Both the position numbers and the translations under genes were made by a program. From the NCBI RefSeq assembly GCF_048595215.1, contig NZ_JBMDWJ010000320.1, positions 1 through 64,000 on the forward strand: DNA of 64,000 bases. The letters run 5' to 3'. This DNA comes from Siphonobacter sp048595215. Its GTDB lineage: Bacteria > Bacteroidota > Bacteroidia > Cytophagales > Spirosomataceae. Below, piece after piece: positions 42,781 through 49,865 of the stretch; position 1 is the stretch's first letter, and each line of letters begins with the position of its first letter. Below the pieces are notes generated by a model. That model searched no databases, was not told the DNA's origin, and saw nothing but the letters and a program-made list of their open reading frames with translations.

Positions 42781-42885
42781 TCTAAGATGGACTAATGGTT
42801 AGGGGACAGCTTCATCTTAAGCACTCCATCGTTTTTTTGCTCGTTGTTATTAGAAAAAAGCCTTCGTCTTGCGAGGGCTTTTTTT
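42781..42885 (+). ncRNA. Candidate Fur-controlled small RNA or attenuated leader
   Basis: From the predicted start near 42781 the RNA has two mutually exclusive helices: aagatg (42784-42789) with catctt (42813-42818), or gatgg (42786-42790) with ccatc (42826-42830), the latter followed by T7. Next comes a single-stranded tgctcgttgttat (42838-42850), then a strong terminator. The 13-nt stretch complements the ferritin leader. It could act like RyhB, lowering ferritin when iron is scarce, or as a terminator-controlled leader of the receptor gene that starts 56 bases later. No protein is encoded in it. Confidence 0.5.
42856..42885 (+). terminator. Terminator of the small RNA
   Basis: An 11-bp stem aaaagccttcg/cgagggctttt (42856-42866 with 42872-42882, one G-T) ends in seven T residues. 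Confidence 0.8.
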
Positions 42886-42940
42886 ATGAGGAGCGATCCT
42901 CGCTTCAGTTTCACCCCCTCATTCTATTCTCTTCTTCTCC

Positions 42941-45277
42941 ATGAAAAAAAACTATCTACTCTTTCTGATTCTGCTGTGTACAAGCACGAATCTCTGGGCA
43001 CAAACGGGTCGTATCCAGGGTATCATCACGAGTTCCGATGGTAAGCCTACTAGTCAGGTAACGATTTCGCTCAAGGGTCGTTCGTCTGGGGCTACTTCCA
43101 GCGAGGCCGGTCAGTATGCCATCGAAAAAGTAAAAGCTGGTACCTATACCTTACGCGTGAGTTTTGTCGGCTTGAAAAGCCAGGAGCGTGAACTGGAAGT
43201 TCGTGAAAACGAAACGACGCAGGCCGATTTTACACTAATAGAGACGGCGGAACAACTCGAAGAGGTACTGGTGAAAGGCACGAACAAGTTTGGCAACAAG
43301 GAAAGTGAATACGTAGCCCGGTTACCCATCAAGAACCTGGAAAACCCGCAGGTATACAACGTTTTGTCCAAAGAACTCGCTACCGAGCAAATCACGGTAG
43401 ACTATAAAAACCTGTTACAAAACGTGCCCGGTGCCGGGGTTGGATTTGGGGGCGTGAATAACGGTGTAACTTACCTGATCCTACGCGGATTCTGGGTAAC
43501 CAGTCAGATGCGGAATGGCATGGCTTCGCAGCAAAGTGCGGGAATTGATCCCATCAATGTAGAGCGGGTAGAAGTACTGAAAGGCCCCTCCGGTACGCTT
43601 TTCGGTTCCAGTCTAATTTCCTTTGGTGGGTTTTCCAATCTGGTTACGAAAAAGCCATACGCTGATTTTGGCGGTGCGATTTCCTATACGGGTGGCAGTT
43701 GGAGCTTAAATCGACTGACTGCGGATATCAATACGCCGCTCAATACAGAGAAAACGGCTCTGTTCCGCCTGAATTTAGCTTCGCACAATGAAAAAAGCTT
43801 TCAGACCTACGGCTTTAATCGGAATTATACGGTTGCTCCCAGTTTGTCTTTTAAAGTCAATGATCGCCTTTCTCTCCAGATTGACGCCGAGTTTTTCCGG
43901 ACGAACCGTACCACGCTTCCGGCGTATGCCTTTGGCAAAGCAGGATTCAAAAATATTAAGGATACGCCGCTGGGATACGACCAAGCCATCAACAGCAACG
44001 ATCCACTCCTGAAAATGGGTACGCACAACGTCTTCGCCAAGGCAGAGTATAAACTTTCGGATCAGTGGACTTCCGCCACGCAGTACGCCTACGGAAACAT
44101 TCAGTACGACAACGTTAACTATATGTATCCGGCTACCTGGACGAGCGATAGTACCATTGCCCGGAGTATTTCGGCGGGTCGGAATAGCTACACCCGTTCC
44201 ATGCAGTTTCAGCAAAATGTTACGGGTGACTTTCACATCGGCCGTTTCAAAAACCGGATGGTCGTCGGCGTTGATGCGTATTATACCGCCAGCCTGACGC
44301 AATCGTACGGCGTCATCACTTACGATGTAATCAACATTCGCAAACCGATTGTACCGATCTCCCTGTCTCGTTTGGAAAACATGGTTGCTAATGCGAACCT
44401 TACGAATACCTTCGCTGAGCAGTATCGCTACAGTGCGTATGTTTCGGATGTACTAAATCTAACGGATCGCTTGATGGCGATGCTGAGCGTACGGGTCGAA
44501 AAGTTCGATAATAAGGGTACTTCCGTCAACGGCCAGCCCGCAGCGACAGCCGGGGTGTACAGCCAAACGGCCGTTTCTCCCAAGTTCGGTCTGGTGTATC
44601 AACCCATCAAAGAGCAACTCTCGGTGTTTGCCAATTACATGAATGGTTTTCAAAACGTAGCTCCCGTTACTCAACCCGACAACTCGATCCTGACGCCTTT
44701 GCCACAGTATGGTAATCAGTGGGAAGTGGGCGTAAAAACGGAGGCTTTAGCCCAGAAACTTACGGCTACGGTGAGTTACTACGAAATTGATCTGAAAAAT
44801 GCCATACGCACGGATCCAACGCGGCCCGGGTTTTCCATTCAGGATGGTCAACAAAAAAGTAAGGGGGTTGAGGTAGATATCGTGGCTAATCCCTTACCCG
44901 GCTTAAACCTGATTGTGGGTTATGGTCATAATGAATACAAATACACCCGGGCCAATGCCAGTCAGGAGGGCTTGAGTAATGGCTTACCTGCCGATATTGC
45001 TAATTTCTGGGCTAGTTACAAACTCACCCAGGGAGCTGTGAAAGGCTGGGGGATAGGGATTGGTGGAAATCACGTTAGTACAATTTATCCCAATAATGTC
45101 GGTGGAGGAATGACAATACCCGCGTATACGAAGTTTGATGCGACGGTGTATTACGATCAGCCCAAATGGCGATTAGGAATCAAGTGCAATAACCTGACGG
45201 ACAAACGATACTGGGGACTTAACTATGATCCACAAAACCCCAGACAGTTACTCGTTAGCCTTTCCTACAAGTTATAA
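42941..45277 (+). CDS. TonB-dependent siderophore receptor
   Basis: The protein is 778 residues with a signal peptide ending LWAQ (~21). A carboxypeptidase-like domain follows (GRIQGIITSSDGKPTSQVTI, ~23-42), then a plug with NVPGAGVGFGGVNNGVTYLI (~161-180), LRGFW and NVERVEVLKGPSGTLFGSSL (~206-225). The 22-strand barrel ends with KWRLGIKCNNLTDKRYWGLN and LLVSLSYKL. It belongs to the FhuA/FhuE-type TonB-siderophore family and imports a ferric siderophore. The Fur box upstream supports iron control; the ligand is unknown. Confidence 0.92.
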   Translation: MKKNYLLFLILLCTSTNLWAQTGRIQGIITSSDGKPTSQVTISLKGRSSGATSSEAGQYAIEKVKAGTYTLRVSFVGLKSQERELEVRENETTQADFTLIETAEQLEEVLVKGTNKFGNKESEYVARLPIKNLENPQVYNVLSKELATEQITVDYKNLLQNVPGAGVGFGGVNNGVTYLILRGFWVTSQMRNGMASQQSAGIDPINVERVEVLKGPSGTLFGSSLISFGGFSNLVTKKPYADFGGAISYTGGSWSLNRLTADINTPLNTEKTALFRLNLASHNEKSFQTYGFNRNYTVAPSLSFKVNDRLSLQIDAEFFRTNRTTLPAYAFGKAGFKNIKDTPLGYDQAINSNDPLLKMGTHNVFAKAEYKLSDQWTSATQYAYGNIQYDNVNYMYPATWTSDSTIARSISAGRNSYTRSMQFQQNVTGDFHIGRFKNRMVVGVDAYYTASLTQSYGVITYDVINIRKPIVPISLSRLENMVANANLTNTFAEQYRYSAYVSDVLNLTDRLMAMLSVRVEKFDNKGTSVNGQPAATAGVYSQTAVSPKFGLVYQPIKEQLSVFANYMNGFQNVAPVTQPDNSILTPLPQYGNQWEVGVKTEALAQKLTATVSYYEIDLKNAIRTDPTRPGFSIQDGQQKSKGVEVDIVANPLPGLNLIVGYGHNEYKYTRANASQEGLSNGLPADIANFWASYKLTQGAVKGWGIGIGGNHVSTIYPNNVGGGMTIPAYTKFDATVYYDQPKWRLGIKCNNLTDKRYWGLNYDPQNPRQLLVSLSYKL

Positions 45278-45305
45278 AAAGGAGTTACCATAATTCCAGA
45301 TAGAA

Positions 45306-45347
45306 AAACAGCGAGAGATTCCTGAGCTACAGGAATCTCTCGCTGTT
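45306..45347. terminator. Bidirectional terminator between the receptor and the OMP gene
   Basis: An 18-bp near-perfect stem aaacagcgagagattcct/aggaatctctcgctgttt (45306-45323 with 45330-45347) separates two convergent genes. Confidence 0.85.
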
Positions 45348-45380
45348 TATAAAGGCTGAAGGAAAATACTTGAATCGGGA

Positions 45381-45953
45381 CTACTTTTTCAAACCAAAGT
45401 TTTTGGAGATGCCAAAGTTTACGCCATCTCCAAAGGTTAGTTTAAAATCATTCAGGTTGCTGGACGAGTTTTTAACCTTGGCCGTACTGTAGCTCAGGTT
45501 CCCAAAACCAAAGTTCAGGGCAAATCCATTTTTCATGTTCACGCCGATCGCCGGAAAGAATACGCCCTGAAAGCCGTTGTAGCGAGTATCCGCATCCTGC
45601 TTTCCGGAGAGGTAGGTAGCATTGAATTGACCATACACAGCGAAGATGTCCGACAAAGCCCAGGCATAACGGACAAACGGACCTACGGTAAATTGAGAAG
45701 TTTTCAGATCCGCTCCACTGGCAGTGGTTGATTTCGTAGAACTCGTGCCTAAGACCAGACCACCCGTCCAGTGATCATCCCATTGGTAACCCACGGCAGG
45801 ACTAAAGTTGAACGTATTCGATTTCGCACTCGACCCACTTAATTTCTGAGATTCTAAACCTAGCGTCCCGTACACCAGCACGGTATTTTGTTGAGCAAAG
45901 GCTCCGGCCATGCTGAAGGTTAGGAAGCATAGACTGAAAAGTACTTTTTTCAT
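45381..45953 (-). CDS. Small outer-membrane beta-barrel (porin-like) protein
   Basis: The protein is 190 residues with a signal peptide (MKKVLFSLCFLTFSMAGAFA, cleaved near 20). Alternating aromatic beta-strands follow (SPAVGYQWDDHWTGGLVLGT, VGPFVRYAWALSDIFAVYGQ), as in eight-stranded OmpW/OmpX-like barrels. The last residue pattern is basic (FGLKK) rather than the usual terminal Phe. Function unknown; such proteins are common in Bacteroidota. It has its own promoter region and no operon partner. Confidence 0.8.
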   Translation of the reverse strand: MKKVLFSLCFLTFSMAGAFAQQNTVLVYGTLGLESQKLSGSSAKSNTFNFSPAVGYQWDDHWTGGLVLGTSSTKSTTASGADLKTSQFTVGPFVRYAWALSDIFAVYGQFNATYLSGKQDADTRYNGFQGVFFPAIGVNMKNGFALNFGFGNLSYSTAKVKNSSSNLNDFKLTFGDGVNFGISKNFGLKK

Positions 45954-46336
45954 GGATAGGATTTGTAAAAAGTATAGATGATTCGTTGGATAGTGATGTA
46001 AAGTAAAATGAGTATATAAGCTTAAATATTATTTGTTAGTTGAATAGTTACTAATTGTCGTCGAATGGTTATTTATACTCGTTAAAGAGATAAATACTTA
46101 GCCGAGTGAAGTAGATGCAAAAGTGACTGATGCAGTCAAAGCGTAAGAGAGGGGTAGTGGGGATAGTGATAAGCCAGCGAGCTTTTCAGAACACGCTAAC
46201 GGCGATTTATATACATTGGTAAGAAAAATCTGCCCTTAGGCCATAAATCAGTTGGAGTTTCGTAAAATTCGGAACAAGTTCGCGTCGTTCTCTGGTACGG
46301 GAGTTTTCCTAGAAACTCTCCAAGCATTTGTAATCT
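45954..46336. other. Intergenic stretch upstream of the MotAB/tubulin/Hsp70 cassette
   Basis: This 383-base gap lies between two divergent genes. It must hold the cassette promoter, but no clean TTG / TAnnTTTG pair is seen; agcatttg at 46323-46330 is the nearest -7-like match. A small gactg-atg-cagtc palindrome sits near 46123. No gene or repeat is recognised. Confidence 0.45.
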
Positions 46337-47689
46337 ATGTCCATTTCCTGGTCTCGAACCTTTTATCTATCAGTATTAACGACGTCCTTACTGGTATTGA
46401 CGCAATGCGGCGGCGGTAGCGGGAAACGTGGAAACCAAGTTTCCGAAGAAGCGGCTGAACCGGCCACCGAATCTGCTCCGGTAGCTGAAACCGCTAAGGC
46501 CGCTCCTAAAAACCTCAAAGCCAAGCTTTATTTGGAAGCCAGTGGCAGCATGTTTCCCTACGATGCAGCGGGGAGTACGGGAGAATTTGACGAAGCACTC
46601 CAAAAACTGCTGACGGAATTTGAAACCCAGAAGTCGGGTTCAACGGAATTGTTCGTTGTGAATGATAACGTGTATCCGATGGGGGTTAGCTTTCAGCAGT
46701 TGGTCGAACAGCCCAATATTTTCACGCTTGCCAAGGGAAAAGGCGATTCCAAACACACCGATTTCAGTCTTATTTTTAAAACGATTCTTTCGGACCTGAA
46801 AGAGGGGGACGTAGGCGTACTGTTTTCGGACCTTATCTACTCAACGGAATCGACGACCGCCCAGTCGGCAACGAAAATTCTGGCGGATGTAGAAACACTC
46901 ATGCAAACGACTTTTGCTCCGCAGGCCAAAGGGAAGTCGCTTTTACTGCTGAAACTCAATGGTCAGTTCAAGGGTACGTACTATCCGCATAACGGTGGAG
47001 GTAAGCCCTATAGCGGTTCACGGCCGTATTACATTGCCCTGATGGCTACGAACGCCACGATGAAAGCTCTGCTGGCAGATCCGAAATTCGAGTCGCTTTC
47101 TCGTTTCTCTGACTTGCCGGGTTTCGACTCCTTTCATTATTTTACCAGTGCTACGGATAACCTTCCTTTTTATACGGTGTTATTAAAAGACGCCGAACAG
47201 GCTGGGCAGTTTGAGCAAAGTCGTCAGGAACGGAAGGAACGTTCCAACATCGTACATACACTCGAAAATATCAAAGCCGACCGTAAAACGCGGGGCTTGA
47301 CCATTGCCTTGGGCGTCGATCTGGGCGGTTTTTATCTGCCGGACTCCTACAAGACCGATCCCAAATCCTACGATATTGAATCGGACGAGGGCTTTAAAAT
47401 TCAAAAAATTGTAGCGGAGAAAGGGCCGGAGGGCTATACCCACAAGTTTTTATTAACTACGCCGGAGCCGCAGAGTGGGGGAAAACGAGAAATTAACATT
47501 CGACTCAAACGTAAATTCCCACCCCGCTGGATTACGCAAACCCATACGCAGGACGACAGTAACCCCAAAGCCGATGCCTTTTCGGAAACTACGTTTGGCT
47601 TGCTCAACTTTACCCGGGGTATTGAAAAAGCGTACAATCCCCAAAACGCCGACACCTATTTTACAATCAGCCTTACTTTGAATAATTAA
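46337..47689 (+). CDS. VWA-like lipoprotein, first gene of the cassette
   Basis: The protein is 450 residues with a lipoprotein signal (LLVLTQC, Cys ~24) and an acidic linker to ~55. A Rossmann-like region opens with LYLEASGSMFPYD (~63-75), which reads as the MIDAS motif DxSxS with Asp replaced by Glu. HTDFSLIFKTIL (~140-151) and VGVLFSDLIYST (~160-171) match the Thr and Asp positions of VWA domains. Metal-ion-dependent adhesion domains bind partner proteins. It is exposed at the envelope and overlaps the next gene by one base, so translation is coupled. No named family is recognised. Confidence 0.7.
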   Translation: MSISWSRTFYLSVLTTSLLVLTQCGGGSGKRGNQVSEEAAEPATESAPVAETAKAAPKNLKAKLYLEASGSMFPYDAAGSTGEFDEALQKLLTEFETQKSGSTELFVVNDNVYPMGVSFQQLVEQPNIFTLAKGKGDSKHTDFSLIFKTILSDLKEGDVGVLFSDLIYSTESTTAQSATKILADVETLMQTTFAPQAKGKSLLLLKLNGQFKGTYYPHNGGGKPYSGSRPYYIALMATNATMKALLADPKFESLSRFSDLPGFDSFHYFTSATDNLPFYTVLLKDAEQAGQFEQSRQERKERSNIVHTLENIKADRKTRGLTIALGVDLGGFYLPDSYKTDPKSYDIESDEGFKIQKIVAEKGPEGYTHKFLLTTPEPQSGGKREINIRLKRKFPPRWITQTHTQDDSNPKADAFSETTFGLLNFTRGIEKAYNPQNADTYFTISLTLNN

Positions 47690-48114
47690 TGGAAAATCTA
47701 CTGTACGACTTTTACGCCCTCTTTGTTGAGAACTCCCTGCTCAATGATTTATACGACGAAACGCTGCTGACCTCCCTGACGCTCACCATGCTGGTCTTTG
47801 TACTGGTAGGAGTAGCGATTTATTACTTCGGGATGAACAAAGTACGTTACGCCAAAGCCTCTACCTGGCTGGCCGTACTGGGTAGCAGTGCCGTACTGAC
47901 CATGATCGTCGCCATTGTGACCTGCTCGCAAAAGGCGGCTCAGGAAATTCCCCGCCGGAAAGGACACCCCGAGCAAGGCCGGTTTTTTGACCAGGGCGGC
48001 AGTATCTTTTTCGGCTTTGGCTTCGAAATGCTGATCCTGGCGGCTATTCTCTTTTTTGTACTATCGCTGGTTGTAAAAAACGTAAGTACGAACAACCGGA
48101 AAATTCCATTTTGA
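47689..48114 (+). CDS. Three-pass membrane protein of the cassette
   Basis: The protein is 141 residues with three membrane segments: LTLTMLVFVLVGVAIYYFG (~31-49), TWLAVLGSSAVLTMIVAIVT (~59-78) and IFFGFGFEMLILAAILFFVL (~106-125). The loop between the second and third is basic and polar (KAAQEIPRRKGHPEQGRFFD). No family is recognised. The start codon overlaps the stop of the VWA-like gene (TAATG), tying the two together. A role as membrane partner of the VWA lipoprotein is inference. Confidence 0.7.
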   Translation: MENLLYDFYALFVENSLLNDLYDETLLTSLTLTMLVFVLVGVAIYYFGMNKVRYAKASTWLAVLGSSAVLTMIVAIVTCSQKAAQEIPRRKGHPEQGRFFDQGGSIFFGFGFEMLILAAILFFVLSLVVKNVSTNNRKIPF

Positions 48115-48234
48115 TCAGTTTACTGTTGTCGGTTTTCTGTTTTCAGGGGTCAACTCTTGTCACTGTAGAATCATTGAAAACTCTAAACCGCAGCGGCGGC
48201 CGCTGAAAACTCAAAACTGAAAACTGAAAATTCC
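48115..48234. repeat. Foldback intergenic repeat of the CAGTTTTCAG type, copy B
   Basis: The left arm has tcagtttactgttgtcggtt and tctgttttcagg. The right arm has gctgaaaactcaaaactgaa followed by aactgaaaa. The centre has caactcttgtcactgta and cat, like copy A at 13492-13660. A ccgcagcggcggccgctg GC-rich hairpin is inserted near 48188-48205. It lies inside the cassette, between the three-pass protein and the tubulin-like gene. Confidence 0.6.
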
Positions 48235-48235
48235 C

Positions 48236-49774
48236 ATGTCTCGACTCTTTTTGTTTGCGATTGGAGGTACCGGAGCCCGGGTGGTAAAGTCGCTGACGTA
48301 TCTACTGGCTTCGGGCGTTAAGCTCCGTAATACCACGCAGGTGATCCCTATTCTGATGGATCCCCACGCGGAAAATAAAGACCTGAAGCGAACCAAGGAA
48401 ATTCTGAATCAATACCAGAACGTACGGGCTTCGCTCCAAAATCCGCCCTCGTCGGGACTGTTTGGTACTGACATTCAAACCCTGAAACGTCAGTTGCCCA
48501 GTGCCTCCATTGCGGATTCCTTTCAGTATGAACTCAAGGGCGTAAGCGACGAAAAATACGGCAATTACATCGGCCACGACTCGCTGGATGAATCCAATCA
48601 TGCCCTGGCGGATCTATTGTTTTCCAAAGAACAGCTGGATACCAAAATGGATATTGGCTTTGTGGGAAATCCGAATATCGGTTCGGTCGTACTGAATCAG
48701 TTTCGGGAATCCGAAGAGTTCAAAGCCTTCGTTAGTTCCTTCAAAAAAGAAGATAAAGTATTCATCGTCAGTTCCATTTTTGGAGGAACCGGAGCGGCTG
48801 GTTTTCCGCTGATTCTCAAGAATATCCGTGGCTACGGTGGCTCGGATGCCAAAGACGTTCGCGAAGCCCGGATTGGAGCCGTGTCGGTTCAGCCGTACTT
48901 CGATGTATACTCGGCCGGTGCCCAGGACAAGGCCATCGACAACGCTACCTTTATTTCCAAGACGAAAGCGGCGTTGGGTTATTACCAGAATAGCCTTTCG
49001 AATAAAGAATATCCCAAGCTCAACGCCCTCTATTACCTGGCCGAAAGCTACCGGAGTCCGTACGATTACGATCCCGGAGCGGGTGGGCAACAAAACGATG
49101 CTCACTACATCGAAATGGTAGGAGCCTTGTCGGTCGTAGACTTCTGCGAACACGCCAGCGAGCTGGAATGTACGGTACGCGACGGACAAATCATTGCCCG
49201 CAATCCACGCTACTCGGAGTTTGGCCTAGGAACAAGCAATAACCGGCTGAATTTCGCGGACTTTGTAGATCGGACGCGGCAGGTCATTGCTCGACCGCTG
49301 AGTCAGTTCGGAATCCTGAGTCAGTACCTGAAAACCCGGGTGGAACGCGATGGGATTCTGGGTAGCAACAGTGCTCCCTGGACCAGTAAAGAGGCTCCCA
49401 AAATTGGTGCAGATTTCCGTCAGACCAAGTTTTACCGGAATCTGCACGACTTCAACGAGAACTTCCGTACCTGGTTGCTGGAGATGAACGATCATGACCG
49501 GAATGTCTTCAACAAACGGACCTTCCGTCCCTTCAATCTGGCGACGGAAGATTTAGGGAAGTTTATTCCCGGTTTCGAGCGTACCAAGAAAAACTTCTTT
49601 GGAAAAACCGTAGACGTAGAAATCGAGATGAACAAAGGGGAATTCGATGAATACCTCAATGCGGAATCTAAAGGAAAAACCTACGTTACGCCGGAAGATA
49701 AATTCCTGACGCTGATGAATACCTGTACGGATCAATTCCTGCAGAAGGAATATTCGCAGCTGTCCGGAAGCTAA
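48236..49774 (+). CDS. Tubulin/FtsZ-fold protein (tubulin-like family)
   Basis: The protein is 512 residues with no signal. The N-terminal nucleotide-binding loop is LFLFAIGGTGARVVKSLTYL (4-23), and the tubulin T4-type signature is VSSIFGGTGAAGFPLILKNI (~179-198), equivalent to the GGTGSG loop of FtsZ and tubulin. This layout matches the bacterial tubulin-like family (Pfam Tubulin_2), which is distinct from FtsZ and TubZ. Polymerisation and GTP hydrolysis are expected of the fold but unproven here. It lies between membrane proteins and the Hsp70-like gene of the same cassette. Confidence 0.75.
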   Translation: MSRLFLFAIGGTGARVVKSLTYLLASGVKLRNTTQVIPILMDPHAENKDLKRTKEILNQYQNVRASLQNPPSSGLFGTDIQTLKRQLPSASIADSFQYELKGVSDEKYGNYIGHDSLDESNHALADLLFSKEQLDTKMDIGFVGNPNIGSVVLNQFRESEEFKAFVSSFKKEDKVFIVSSIFGGTGAAGFPLILKNIRGYGGSDAKDVREARIGAVSVQPYFDVYSAGAQDKAIDNATFISKTKAALGYYQNSLSNKEYPKLNALYYLAESYRSPYDYDPGAGGQQNDAHYIEMVGALSVVDFCEHASELECTVRDGQIIARNPRYSEFGLGTSNNRLNFADFVDRTRQVIARPLSQFGILSQYLKTRVERDGILGSNSAPWTSKEAPKIGADFRQTKFYRNLHDFNENFRTWLLEMNDHDRNVFNKRTFRPFNLATEDLGKFIPGFERTKKNFFGKTVDVEIEMNKGEFDEYLNAESKGKTYVTPEDKFLTLMNTCTDQFLQKEYSQLSGS

Positions 49775-49865
49775 GACCGAAGGCATTGCTTTCATTCATT
49801 GGAACCTTACGGAGCCATGAATCGAGCCTAAGCTCTTTTCATAGACTCCTTCATTCATTGAACTT

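Noticed and set aside
42782..42838. tRNA-like 5' half (D-arm-like taatggttagg and a gctt/aagc stem)
   Set aside because: The candidate anticodon loop is 6 bases, and there is no T-arm or acceptor stem before the T run. It is kept as part of the small RNA.
48614..49189. 191-codon reverse frame opposite the tubulin-like gene
   Set aside because: No signal or family features, and the opposite strand has clear tubulin motifs.
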